A DNA stretch of 64,000 nucleotides from Lentisphaerae bacterium WC36 (lineage in GTDB: Bacteria; Verrucomicrobiota; Lentisphaeria; Victivallales; SZUA-371). The stretch's first letter is position 1. Every line of letters starts with the position of its first letter. Positions 38,081 through 46,768 of this stretch are shown here, in pieces. Where the stretch lies: contig CP085689.1 in NCBI GenBank assembly GCA_020683205.1, positions 2,288,230-2,352,229 of the forward strand. The letters are read 5' to 3'. The position numbers were made by a program, and so were the translations under genes. The notes below the pieces were generated by a model. It saw only the letters and a program-made list of their open reading frames with translations. It was not told where the DNA came from and did not search any database.

Positions 38081-39191
38081 TTAAATATCTATGAAAGCGA
38101 GTTCGTTGATATGTTTTATTGCGGATTGTATAAACTCAACAGATTCGTATTCAAGGCTTTTATTATTTACAGTTTTAGTTATAAATAAATATTCAAAACT
38201 GTATTTTCTATGAAAAGAATCGTAATTTGAAAAATAATCGTTAAACTCTCCTTCCAATCTGCTAAATTGTTCTCTCTTCAATAAATTATTAGGTTCCGCA
38301 GCGATAAAATCATATAATTCATGATTTTTTATTTTTAGCACATAAATAAATGCACAAGTATCTAAGAAATCTTTACTATAATTTGGATTTTTACTTTTAA
38401 TTAAAGACATTAAAAAACAAATTTGCTTTATTTCGCGTAAATTAAGCTCATGATATCGAATTAATCCATTCCATAATTTTAAGTGAAAGTCAATATTATG
38501 TTGCTCTAAATAATGTTTAACAAAAGTTAATTCTTGACGTTGATTACAGTCAAAGTCAATATTTTTAGGTACAGTAAAATCCCAATGAAAAAACTTTTCT
38601 AATTTTATTTAAACCTCTATGCAAATCGTTGTGTTGCTCGTACCAATTCAGTAAATCATCGCTAGGATTACTCTCTTTTAACTCCTCTTTTGTTTCAGAA
38701 ATAACTTCAATTGCACCTTTGCTAATTTTATTACTGTCAGCTAATTTTTTTAATATTGAGCTGATAATTCCTTCACAAATCTCAAATAAATCTTTACTTT
38801 TTGAACCTTTTTTATTTAAATCTTCCTTAAATGTTGGGTTTTCGCATAATTTACGTAAAATTTCATAAGCGATTGCCGTGAACGGTTCATCAATAAAATC
38901 ATGTTTGAACGCATTCAAAACAATAATTGGATCATTAAATTTTTTCTCGTCGCTATCATGCGGTTCAATAATATCTAAAATACGCTTACTATCTGCCTCT
39001 TCGCCTGTAATTTTATTTATTAATTCTTTTATCAAAATTTTTTCAATTAAAAAACTTTTGCCACTTCCCCAGCCACCTTCAAACGAATAAACACCCGAAT
39101 CAACAGTATGCAGAAAACTTGCTAATTTTTGGGCAAATTCTGTACGATTTAATAAATCTACAGTCGGTTCATTTAAAAAACACTGATTCAT
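38081..39191 (-). pseudogene. KAP-family P-loop NTPase, frameshifted and internally deleted
   Basis: The first frame (39191-38565) starts MNQCFLNEPTVDLLNRTEFA and has a good Walker A, GGWGSGKS (39-46), typical of KAP NTPases. No Walker B (LDxD/R) follows where KAP proteins need it, and the frame ends after FSLGFYCT. Shifting frame near 38600 gives LEKFFHWDFTVPKNIDF and continues unbroken into the frame ending at 38081 (LKLWNGLIRYHELNLREIKQICFLMSLIKS...). A one-base shift plus loss of the Walker B segment therefore explains the two fragments. KAP NTPases are membrane-linked and often serve in phage defence. Confidence 0.75.
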
Positions 39192-39206
39192 ATTATAAAA
39201 CTCTCC

Positions 39207-40040
39207 TTAAATTGTAACTATATTTTTCCGTTTTTCTTTAAGATTCAAAAAATCTGCATAAAAATGACAATATTCATTTTTTTTATTTTGTTTTTTAATT
39301 TCACATTCCTCGCAATTCACACATTTATTATTAGCTGGTTTTCTATAAATATATGTAGGAAATCGATCTTGAGTTTTTGAACTTAAACTAAAATGTTGAA
39401 CTACAGCCAATTTATCTGTTATAAAAAGAGAGTAATGTGTAAAATTTGGTTGTAAGTAAATTTTAATTTGATTTTTATCTCCAATTTGCCTTAAATCAGT
39501 AATTGAATTTTTGAGGTGTTTCTTAAAATGAGAGTTATCATTTGAATGCCCAAATCTACTCAACATAACTTCATTCAAACTTTTATTGTTTAAATAATCA
39601 ATAAAAACAAACTCTGTTTTTAAATTATTTTCTTTTCTATTTTTTAAATTTTTTTGATATTGAGTTATCCATTTTTTTCCATTATTCAATACAATATATA
39701 AAACTTCACTTTCTTCAATTAATTGTTCCATTTCAGTTATAAAAACACTTGGACTAGAGTAAACTCTTTCTAATCCTAATAATTGAAAATTTTTTTCATT
39801 ATCTAATTCCTCTTTAACAGCATTTTTGGTTGCAGTTGAAATATCATCTTTCAAAAAAATATTAAATATAGTTCCTGCAGTACATGACACAATAACAGCA
39901 TATGATGTATTTATAACAAGCATTCCCAACAAAGAATCTTGCAACTCTTTCAAATATATTATTAAAGGACACACAAGAAAAAATAAAAACAAGAGAACGC
40001 TCCAAATCCAATATTTTTTATTATTTTTAATAAAATTCAT
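39207..40040 (-). CDS. Membrane protein with degenerate phospholipase-D-like domain
   Basis: A 277-residue protein. Two N-terminal transmembrane helices (WIWSVLLFLFFLVCPLIIYL; LVINTSYAVIVSCTAGTIF) are followed by a soluble alpha/beta domain. It contains HYSLFITDKLAVVQHFSL, which resembles the HxKx4D box of PLD enzymes but with Ser in place of Lys. Only one such box is visible. A Cys cluster, C-x2-C-x2-C plus C (CVNCEECEIKKQ...YC), ends the protein. It is probably inactive as a lipase or a remote relative, and may bind a nucleotide or phosphate ligand. Confidence 0.5.
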   Translation of the reverse strand: MNFIKNNKKYWIWSVLLFLFFLVCPLIIYLKELQDSLLGMLVINTSYAVIVSCTAGTIFNIFLKDDISTATKNAVKEELDNEKNFQLLGLERVYSSPSVFITEMEQLIEESEVLYIVLNNGKKWITQYQKNLKNRKENNLKTEFVFIDYLNNKSLNEVMLSRFGHSNDNSHFKKHLKNSITDLRQIGDKNQIKIYLQPNFTHYSLFITDKLAVVQHFSLSSKTQDRFPTYIYRKPANNKCVNCEECEIKKQNKKNEYCHFYADFLNLKEKRKNIVTI

Positions 40041-40056
40041 ATAAATTATCCTTAAA

Positions 40057-40515
40057 TTATTTTACTGTGTCAATTGCATTTATAAAGAAGCTAAAACTAT
40101 TGTAAATTCCGTAACCAAAACATAAAAAAGATAATAACCCATAACTAAAAATTCCTTGTCCTGACAATTTTGTTATAATATGATTTGGTTTTGAATAAAT
40201 TTGCAATATGAAACGAGCCCAAAGAAAAAAGCCAATTACTGCTAAAGCTACACCTATAGCAAAACTTAAAAGTGAATAAATTAAACTTGAACAATCAATT
40301 ATTTTTTCTTTGCTAAAAATAACGCCAACAAAAGCCATTAAAGCGACTGCCGATGTACCATTTAAAAGTAATAAAGAGTTTAAAAAGACTTTATATACAT
40401 CTCTCATTGCATCAAAAGCGACAAATATTTCTTTGCCGTCATATTTAACAAATCCATCTTTATTTAAAAATTCGCTATTATTGACTTCTTTTTTTTTATT
40501 TTCTTCTTTATTCAC
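40057..40515 (-). CDS. Three-helix membrane protein, first gene of the cargo operon
   Basis: A 152-residue protein starting at GTG 40515 with AAAGGTGA upstream. A charged N-terminus of about 45 residues is followed by transmembrane helices near 48-70, 80-103 and 122-145. No family was recognised. The spacing to the next gene is 16 bases, so it heads a tightly packed operon of membrane and NTPase genes. Confidence 0.5.
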   Translation of the reverse strand: MNKEENKKKEVNNSEFLNKDGFVKYDGKEIFVAFDAMRDVYKVFLNSLLLLNGTSAVALMAFVGVIFSKEKIIDCSSLIYSLLSFAIGVALAVIGFFLWARFILQIYSKPNHIITKLSGQGIFSYGLLSFLCFGYGIYNSFSFFINAIDTVK

Positions 40516-40664
40516 AACATCACCTTTATTTTTACTATTTATTAAAACCTAATAAAATAAAGCTAAAAATTATATTATACAAATATTTCCACACAAATTT
40601 TAAGTAATTATTATTTCATGATATATTATATTAATATCTTACAAAAAAACAGAGGAGTTTTAAA

Positions 40665-41054
40665 ATGGCTAAAAAAGAAAAATATTCAATTTGGGGAAAA
40701 GAAGTTGCTCCAATAAATAGAATGGCAGGTCAAGGGGTTAGTAATAATCATGCTAATAGTGAATTAACTAAAAGAGAAAAACAATTACAAAACGCTTCTG
40801 CTGGATATGTTCAATATCAAAATAGCCACCCTATAATAAGAAAGTGTTCTTTGTGTAAACTCTATTATGAAAATAATAATAAACATACTTGTTGCCCTGA
40901 GCTAGTAAAAAAATACAAAAAGCGTAATAATTATAAAAAAAGTAACAATAATTTTAACAAAAAAACAATAATAGCAAAAAAACAAAATAATAATTTTGGA
41001 ATTTTTGCTAATAAAGAGGAATATGAAAATATTAAAAATATTACCAGCAATTAA
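40665..41054 (+). CDS. Small basic zinc-knuckle-like protein, divergent
   Basis: A 129-residue basic protein on the + strand with ribosome site GAGGAG. The central KCSLCKLYYENNNKHTCCPEL offers a C-x2-C ... H-x-C ligand set, and the rest is Lys/Asn-rich (low complexity). It is divergent from the cargo operon and convergent with the terminase operon, so its own promoter must lie in 40550-40650. It could be a DNA- or RNA-binding regulator of the cargo. Function unknown. Confidence 0.55.
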   Translation: MAKKEKYSIWGKEVAPINRMAGQGVSNNHANSELTKREKQLQNASAGYVQYQNSHPIIRKCSLCKLYYENNNKHTCCPELVKKYKKRNNYKKSNNNFNKKTIIAKKQNNNFGIFANKEEYENIKNITSN

Positions 41055-41059
41055 TATTT

Positions 41060-41257
41060 CTACACAAATTTTTCAAAAGTTTCAAAGGTATTCCCACAAC
41101 TACATTGACGGCGGCGGTAAATACCGTTTTTTTCATGCTTGGTGTAGACCACTTTTAAATTTTTTTTGCCACATTCTTTGCATTGCCATATTTCCCCATA
41201 TTTTGGTACTGAACGTTTTTTTAAGCGCTGGCGTTTAGTTTTTACATTTTGGGTCAT
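41060..41257 (-). CDS. Stand-alone NrdR-like zinc-ribbon protein
   Basis: A 65-residue protein. QCKECGKKNLKVVYTKHEKNGIYRRRQCSCGNTFETFEKF matches the N-terminal zinc ribbon of NrdR (C-x2-C...[IY]-R-R-R-x-C-x-x-C-x-x-F-x-T-[FY]-E), but one Cys pair is spaced C-x-C and there is no ATP-cone. It lies 16 bases after the terminase gene. Probably a small DNA-binding phage protein. Confidence 0.6.
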   Translation of the reverse strand: MTQNVKTKRQRLKKRSVPKYGEIWQCKECGKKNLKVVYTKHEKNGIYRRRQCSCGNTFETFEKFV

Positions 41258-41273
41258 AGTTTATTATTTCTCC

Positions 41274-43595
41274 TTATTTACGGTTATTTTTTATTAACTC
41301 GCTCATTTTTACCGTCTTACGTTTTTTGGTTGTTTTCTTAAAATTTTGCTCAATTAACGACACATTGTGACTATTAGCACTCATCATGCAACCAGTTAAG
41401 CAGTCCAGCCAGTGGTTATCAACGCAATTTGGTCGTAATTTCCATTCATTGACACTACGTCCCCTGCCCGATGTTTTAACATAATATTCACTTGTTAAAT
41501 GTTCGGCAAATTGGCGGTGCTCGGTAATGCTTGAGCCATAGAGCATCAAACAGCCTTTGTCGCCAGCAGTAACCGCCAAACGATGATGTGCAAAACTTTT
41601 GTAATAGTTGGTATCATAAATATAATGACGCAATACTCGCTTTCCGTTAGTATTGGTAATGCGCCAATTATTGCCAACTTTATCACCGCGCTGCTTACGG
41701 TATTCGCTAAATGGCTTTGCTGAAGCCGTCACTCCGCGTCCATGACTTGGCATTAAAATATTTTTGTATTTACTTTCGCGACAAAATTGATAAATTGTAT
41801 CGCTCGTTTGTCCCCAGTTAGCATCAATAGTGCAGCAATTTAAACTTAAACTAACCTCATCTTCACGCAGGTATTCACGAGCGCAAATTTGCTCGATTAA
41901 TTCACTTAAACCTTGATAAATTGCGCCCTCAACTCCTGCATTTTCAAACAGATCGCCTAACTTTACAGGTGCATTACGCAAAGTAAAATAACGGCTTGGC
42001 TGTTCGGGATAAGTGCCGTAATCAATCACACTACTTGTATAATCTTCGGCAAAAGCGACCACACAATAAAAAAGTAAATCTTTATGAATATCAATAAAAG
42101 CGGTCAAAACATTAGCATATAATGGCACGGTGTAGCGGTCTAAATTATTGATTTTTGTGCTGATAAAATCAACTGAAAGCATCTCTTCAGCACCATCATC
42201 ATTTTTCAACGGCTCGTTTTGATATTCACTAAAAAATGATTTTTCATCACGTATTTTTAGATTCATTGCGTGTTGCAGTGCACTAATTTCTTTTTCTGCA
42301 TCAAAACGCTCTTTCCAACCACAACGGCTACCCTCGTCCATTTTTTCACGGTTTTTAGCATAAAATTCGGTTGCTAAGCTAAAATTACCATGCATAATCA
42401 TACTATCTTTGTAAATTTCTGCATACTTTTCCCAAAGTTCAATATTAGTTGGAAATTCATAAACCATTTTACAGCGTTCACCATTCCAACTAGGATGCAG
42501 TTCTTTATTTAAAATTTGATCTGCCATATCTTCTTGCTCAATAACCGTACACGGCATCACGCCACTTATTGATTCACCAGGACCTGCTAAACCCAATATT
42601 GCTTGATTTAAAGTATCAATACGCTTTTTGCTTTGTTCACGACTTTTAGCACTTTCTTCTGTTTGTGGGTCATCAATTAAAACTAAACTTGGTCGAATAT
42701 TTTTATTGGTTGACGGTTTTTTGTATTTCATGCCACGAATTCGACCAGTAATACCTGCTACATCAATAACAGAACCACTCGCCATACTACCTTTAATCGT
42801 TGGTAAAATTAAACGGCGCATCGTTAATTGCATTTGAGTGCGTTCACCGTGATAAAGTTGACCACCACAACGATTTTTAATACCTTCAATACAATTTATA
42901 GGATAACAAACTTCTGGGAAATCAGCCATTAACAGATCATTGCTGTCAAAATCAGTTAAAATCGACCGTAAAATATCTTGTGCTGCTGTTTCAGTTGCGC
43001 CAATAATCACAATATATTCATGATGTCCATATAAAACAGCCCACTTTGCAGCGGCTTCTGAGAGAGTGGTTTTACCACTTCCACGAGCCATCGCTAACGC
43101 AAATAACCCTTTTTCTAAAACAGCAGTTTCAAGCTTATTAATAACCTTTAAATGGTCATCACTCCATGCTTTGTTAAAATCCAATGGAAAATAGGTCTCA
43201 CAAAATAGCTTTAAATCATATTTACAGCTTTCCTTACGCTCAGAATCTTCAATAGCAGGTAACTCGCCAATATCTCGTCCCGCTTGCGCTGCGGCAGCAT
43301 TACGAGCACGTTCACGCTCTTTTTTCTGCTCGTATTTACTTTTCTTCTTTTGCTCAAGATAATATTTATCAATCTTGTTACGTCTTTTTTTAGCATCAAG
43401 CAAATAAGCAAGAAAAGCAACTAAATTAATATTATTTTTACCGTTAGCACTTTTAATGTGTGGTGCAACATTTAAATATTTATAAATTTCATTATTTTTT
43501 ATAACTTCCCCGTTATCTGTTGAATTTAAAACCCTTGTTGCTTCAACAGCTGACACATTTTCAAGGTCAATATCAGCATATTTTTTTACTCTCAT
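41274..43595 (-). CDS. Terminase large subunit
   Basis: The DNA-packaging motor, 773 residues. A 120-residue basic, partly coiled N-terminal extension precedes the ATPase. Walker A is ARGSGKTT (170-177), Walker B is SLVLIDDPQTEE, and the C-terminal nuclease region includes VLTAFIDIHKDLLFYCVVAF and NCCTIDANWGQTSD. It is longer than many large terminases because of the N-terminal extension. Its start overlaps the preceding 53-residue gene (ATGA). Confidence 0.88.
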   Translation of the reverse strand: MRVKKYADIDLENVSAVEATRVLNSTDNGEVIKNNEIYKYLNVAPHIKSANGKNNINLVAFLAYLLDAKKRRNKIDKYYLEQKKKSKYEQKKERERARNAAAAQAGRDIGELPAIEDSERKESCKYDLKLFCETYFPLDFNKAWSDDHLKVINKLETAVLEKGLFALAMARGSGKTTLSEAAAKWAVLYGHHEYIVIIGATETAAQDILRSILTDFDSNDLLMADFPEVCYPINCIEGIKNRCGGQLYHGERTQMQLTMRRLILPTIKGSMASGSVIDVAGITGRIRGMKYKKPSTNKNIRPSLVLIDDPQTEESAKSREQSKKRIDTLNQAILGLAGPGESISGVMPCTVIEQEDMADQILNKELHPSWNGERCKMVYEFPTNIELWEKYAEIYKDSMIMHGNFSLATEFYAKNREKMDEGSRCGWKERFDAEKEISALQHAMNLKIRDEKSFFSEYQNEPLKNDDGAEEMLSVDFISTKINNLDRYTVPLYANVLTAFIDIHKDLLFYCVVAFAEDYTSSVIDYGTYPEQPSRYFTLRNAPVKLGDLFENAGVEGAIYQGLSELIEQICAREYLREDEVSLSLNCCTIDANWGQTSDTIYQFCRESKYKNILMPSHGRGVTASAKPFSEYRKQRGDKVGNNWRITNTNGKRVLRHYIYDTNYYKSFAHHRLAVTAGDKGCLMLYGSSITEHRQFAEHLTSEYYVKTSGRGRSVNEWKLRPNCVDNHWLDCLTGCMMSANSHNVSLIEQNFKKTTKKRKTVKMSELIKNNRK

Positions 43596-43753
43596 TTAAT
43601 GCGCTCCTGTAATAGTTTAGCAATAAAGTCAACTATATCAACATTATGGTCAACAATTGGCACGTCATACTCTTCAAGTAGCCTTTTTAGCTCGCTTTGA
43701 TTCAACTTGAGATTATTATTTTGCAACACCTTCAGTAACTGCCGCTTTTTCAT
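43592..43753 (-). CDS. Small helical protein before terminase (possible small subunit)
   Basis: A 53-residue frame with AAGGA nine bases before ATG: MKKRQLLKVLQNNNLKLNQS, then a helix-rich remainder. The stop overlaps the terminase start (ATGA), so translation is coupled. Position and size suggest a reduced terminase small subunit or an accessory helix-turn-helix protein. No sequence proof. Confidence 0.5.
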   Translation of the reverse strand: MKKRQLLKVLQNNNLKLNQSELKRLLEEYDVPIVDHNVDIVDFIAKLLQERIK

Positions 43754-43759
43754 ATCATG

Positions 43760-43963
43760 TTATCCTTTTTTAACGTAACGTGGTTTTTTATTATCTATAA
43801 AATCAAGTAAATGCTGTCCTTGAAAAAAATAATTTCTACTCTCTTTGCGACCGCCTATTAACTTTTTTTCATAATATTTTTTCAATGTTGTTTGATGAAG
43901 ATTTAATAAAATTGCTGCTTTTTTTAAGTTATAACATTCAGTTGCTTCAATTTTTCCAGCCAT
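43760..43963 (-). CDS. Excisionase/MerR-like HTH protein
   Basis: A 67-residue protein: ECYNLKKAAILLNLHQTTLKKYYEKKLIGGRKESRNYFFQGQHLLDFI is a winged helix of the HTH_17/Xis type with the usual 'G-R-K...Y-x-F-x-x-x-x-L-x-x-F-I' wing. It could be the excisionase for the neighbouring recombinase or the DNA-binding small terminase subunit. Confidence 0.6.
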   Translation of the reverse strand: MAGKIEATECYNLKKAAILLNLHQTTLKKYYEKKLIGGRKESRNYFFQGQHLLDFIDNKKPRYVKKG

Positions 43964-44001
43964 ATTTTTATAGTTCCTTTGGTTAAATTATTTTTTTTAT
44001 A

Positions 44002-44625
44002 TTAAAAGCAAAATATTTCATCGAATGAGCAAACAGCTTCGCTCAAATCGTTAAGTAAAAAATCTAAATAGTTAAGAGTAGTTTCAAGCTTTGCGTGTCC
44101 TAATGCTCGCTGGGTTTGAATTAATGGCTGCAATGGATCATGCGGATTTAATGCTCGATAATACAAATAAATCTTTTTTGCAAAGGTCTTGCGCATTCCA
44201 TGAGTGCCATGTGCAGTAGCTATTTGCAATTTTTGATAAGTAGCACGAAACTTACGGTAAATTTGATCATAACAAACAACGTCATTTTTTACTGTAAAGA
44301 GAAAATCTTCATCAAACGCAAAACCGTTTTTTTCCATTACTTGCAGATGAATAAATAATGCTTGTTTGTTCTTTTTTGAGAGTGGAATAATGCGAAAATC
44401 ATTCTCTTTGCGAGTTTTTAACTTTGGCAATTTAACGCTGTTTTTAATTTGACAATTTTTATCAAGTACATCTGAGCGTTTAAGGTTGATAAGTTCACTA
44501 ATTCTCGCACCAGTACTGCACCCAGTAATAAACAAACAGTTCCACATCGAACCATTATAAATATTTTCAAAGTATTCACTAATTCGAATAATATTTTTAT
44601 CACTGTACGGCAACATTCCACTCAT
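44002..44625 (-). CDS. Second tyrosine recombinase, catalytic domain only
   Basis: A 207-residue protein with all catalytic elements: Arg in STGARISELINLKRSDV, Lys in KLKTRKENDF, H-x-x-R in HGMRKTFAKK, His in ALGHAKLETT, and Tyr in LNYLDF. It lacks the arm-binding and core-binding domains of the integrase at 17739-18983. Phages of several groups carry such a short recombinase between early genes and terminase. Its role may be genome resolution or a packaging-linked switch. Not needed for integration if the first integrase works. Confidence 0.8.
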   Translation of the reverse strand: MSGMLPYSDKNIIRISEYFENIYNGSMWNCLFITGCSTGARISELINLKRSDVLDKNCQIKNSVKLPKLKTRKENDFRIIPLSKKNKQALFIHLQVMEKNGFAFDEDFLFTVKNDVVCYDQIYRKFRATYQKLQIATAHGTHGMRKTFAKKIYLYYRALNPHDPLQPLIQTQRALGHAKLETTLNYLDFLLNDLSEAVCSFDEIFCF

Positions 44626-44631
44626 AATTAT

Positions 44632-44829
44632 TTATCCCACCTCTGATTTAATAATTTGGGTTGCTTGTCTATTTAAATTATTATCATTGCAAAGATCAAT
44701 TAATTTAAAGATGACTCGATCTCGTTGTAATACTATCTCTTTAATATCGTCAAGCTCTTGTTGTGCTTGCTCAATAATTTTAGTTGCTTTTCTCAAATCG
44801 CTATCTTTTGTTAATCTGTATCCAAACAT
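44632..44829 (-). CDS. Small helical phage protein
   Basis: A 65-residue coiled protein, MFGYRLTKDSDLRKATKIIEQAQQELDDIKEI. The ATG at 44829 overlaps the preceding stop (TGATG) with the ribosome site GAGGTGG inside the upstream gene. Function unknown. Confidence 0.55.
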   Translation of the reverse strand: MFGYRLTKDSDLRKATKIIEQAQQELDDIKEIVLQRDRVIFKLIDLCNDNNLNRQATQIIKSEVG

Positions 44830-45176
44830 CACTCCGCCACCTCTTTTTGAACTCTGATTGGAATTAAATCCAAATCAATACGAACGCTTTCACTGCGCCC
44901 TAAAATTAAGCACTCGGCTGTGCGACTTTCAGGATTTACTTTCCTAACTTTAACTCTAAAATTGCCAAGTCTCGGAGAATACGAAACCATCTCATAAACT
45001 TTTGGACTCAAAATTTTTTCGCAGTAAACAGGGTCAAGAATTATAATTTTCCCTTCCAATAGTTTTTGAATATTGAATTTATTGAAATAGCCTCCTACAC
45101 AGATAAAATTCAGTTCAAGTTGTTCAAACCATTCGAAACATTCTGCTAAACCAGATAAAATATCTTCAACGCTCAC
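44829..45176 (-). CDS. Hypothetical phage protein
   Basis: A 115-residue protein with no recognised domain: a helical N-terminus (SVEDILSGLAECFEWFEQLEL) and a beta-rich C-terminus. It overlaps both neighbours by 1-4 bases and ends in ...KEVAE, encoded by the ribosome site of the next gene. Confidence 0.55.
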   Translation of the reverse strand: MSVEDILSGLAECFEWFEQLELNFICVGGYFNKFNIQKLLEGKIIILDPVYCEKILSPKVYEMVSYSPRLGNFRVKVRKVNPESRTAECLILGRSESVRIDLDLIPIRVQKEVAE

Positions 45177-45589
45177 TTTTCCACCTCCTGTTTTAAGTGT
45201 GAAATTAAATCAGCAGGCAATGAGTTAAAAAAATAATCTAATTCTTTTTTAGAGCGCTGTTTTAATAGTTCAATTACTTCATTTAAAAGCTTCTTTTCAG
45301 TTTGTGTTTTGTTAAAAATCACTGTTGTTTTTCCATTAATAAATTCGCTAATTCTAATTAAATTTTTATTTAAGTCATAATAATAAGTAATTGTGATTAA
45401 ATTATTTTTTTCGTTAATTGTTTCTTTAAAAAGAATTTCACAAACAATTTCATTTTCTTTCTTTTTGGTAATAATTTGAATATATTCTTTGTCGAAAATA
45501 GCCCCTACTAATTGTTCAAGCTGAATCCCTTTACTCATTCTAAGATTTATTAATTTTTGAATTTTTTCTTTTATCTTTTCTAAACTCAT
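45173..45589 (-). CDS. Hypothetical phage protein
   Basis: A 138-residue protein: N-terminal helix LEKIKEKIQKLINLRMSKG, a beta-sheet middle (EIVCEILFKETI...LITITYYYDLNKNL), and a helical C-terminus. No family was recognised. Coupled to both neighbours by 4-base overlaps. Confidence 0.55.
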   Translation of the reverse strand: MSLEKIKEKIQKLINLRMSKGIQLEQLVGAIFDKEYIQIITKKKENEIVCEILFKETINEKNNLITITYYYDLNKNLIRISEFINGKTTVIFNKTQTEKKLLNEVIELLKQRSKKELDYFFNSLPADLISHLKQEVEK

Positions 45590-46158
45590 TCCGCCACCTC
45601 TTTTTTTTCTTTCTCTGCTAATCTTCGTCCGATTTCTTCAAATGCGTCAAAAATCATTAAAAGCCAAGTTTCTATTTTTTGTTCTGGTTGAAATTCGTCA
45701 AATTCTAAATCAGAATTATATAATTCTACTTCTAATTCCTGTTGTGAACCATTTTTACACGCATCAAAAAGCGGGGTAAATTGCTCTTTTATTTCTTCAA
45801 TTTCGTCTTCATTTGTAATATCCTCAAGGAGTTCTTTTTCCCATTTTGCTAATTCTATTATTTGAGAGTTCGCATCAAATTCAAAAACTTTTTGAGTACT
45901 ATAAGTTGTTAATTTTTCACAAAAATAATAATCACTAATTATATTATTTGCGGTCGGGATAAATTCACGACAAGCGATATAATTTCCTAAATCACCAGTG
46001 ATTGTGCAATTTCCGTCAAAGTTGGTAATTTTGACTTCTAAATTATGGCTGTCTCTTTGTTTAAAATGATGAATAGTTAATTTTTTGCCGTCAATGTCGA
46101 ACTCTTTAACGATTAGTTCATGTTTTGAAAAATCAGCCTGTGTTCTTTTATCACTCAT
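45586..46158 (-). CDS. Conserved phage protein of unknown function
   Basis: A 190-residue protein. The block LEVKITNFDGNCTITGDLGNYIACREFIP resembles a family seen in phage early regions (..N-x-D-G-x-x-x-I-T-G-D-x-G-x-x-x-x-x-R-x-F..). The C-terminal half is acidic and helical. Coupled to its neighbours by 4-base overlaps. No activity known. Confidence 0.55.
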   Translation of the reverse strand: MSDKRTQADFSKHELIVKEFDIDGKKLTIHHFKQRDSHNLEVKITNFDGNCTITGDLGNYIACREFIPTANNIISDYYFCEKLTTYSTQKVFEFDANSQIIELAKWEKELLEDITNEDEIEEIKEQFTPLFDACKNGSQQELEVELYNSDLEFDEFQPEQKIETWLLMIFDAFEEIGRRLAEKEKKEVAE

Positions 46159-46571
46159 TTTACCACCTCGTTTTTTATTAAATTTTGCTCTTTTAGAATT
46201 TTGACGTTTTTGTGATATTCTGCGATGATTTCATCTAATTTTAAAATTATTTTTTGATAATCTTCACTATTTGTTGCTTTTAATTCTTGAATATCGCCGC
46301 CCGCAAAATTATAACTCAAATAAACCTCAACTTCTGGGAAAAATTCCCCAGTAACATAAATATCTAGCGAAATAAGAGCTGAAATTGGATAAAACAACTC
46401 TGAAAATTCTGAAAACACATGAATATTTAAGTGGCTAAATTCATCATCATTGGTAATATCGCAGTAATTTCCGCCATCCTCATTGTAGTAATCAAAAGAC
46501 TCATCTTTTATAATTTCAATCGCCTTTACTTTTGTTATAATTTCCTGCACAACTTCATTATAAGTTTTCAT
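46155..46571 (-). CDS. Hypothetical phage protein
   Basis: A 138-residue acidic protein without a recognised domain. It ends in ...NEVVK, where the Glu-Val codons are the GAGGTGG ribosome site of the next gene. 4-base overlaps at both ends. Confidence 0.5.
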   Translation of the reverse strand: MKTYNEVVQEIITKVKAIEIIKDESFDYYNEDGGNYCDITNDDEFSHLNIHVFSEFSELFYPISALISLDIYVTGEFFPEVEVYLSYNFAGGDIQELKATNSEDYQKIILKLDEIIAEYHKNVKILKEQNLIKNEVVK

Positions 46572-46768
46572 TTTACCACCTCGCTAAAACTTACATTTTT
46601 TGAATCGTCCCTGAACCCCGGATCACAAAAAGGTAATTCATCAGCTAACATAAAACATTTAGCATCTTCTCTAAATAAACATCTACTACAATTTAAATCT
46701 TCAACAACTTTAAATGTTTTTTCATCAATTTTAAAAGTTTTCCCAATTGCTAAATTAAAATCAATCAT
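46568..46768 (-). CDS. Small four-cysteine phage protein, family A copy 1
   Basis: A 66-residue protein: FKIDEKTFKVVEDLNCSRCLFREDAKCFMLADELPFCDPGFRDDSKNVSFSEVVK. The C-x2-C-x7-C-x9-C set and the closing 'R-x-D-x-K-x-V-x-F-x-E-V' belong to a small putative metal-binding family common in phages and prophages. It is paralogous to the product of 46950-47123. Confidence 0.6.
   Translation of the reverse strand: MIDFNLAIGKTFKIDEKTFKVVEDLNCSRCLFREDAKCFMLADELPFCDPGFRDDSKNVSFSEVVK

Noticed and set aside
41060-41257. Full NrdR regulator
   Set aside because: The ATP-cone domain is missing, so it is described only as a zinc ribbon.
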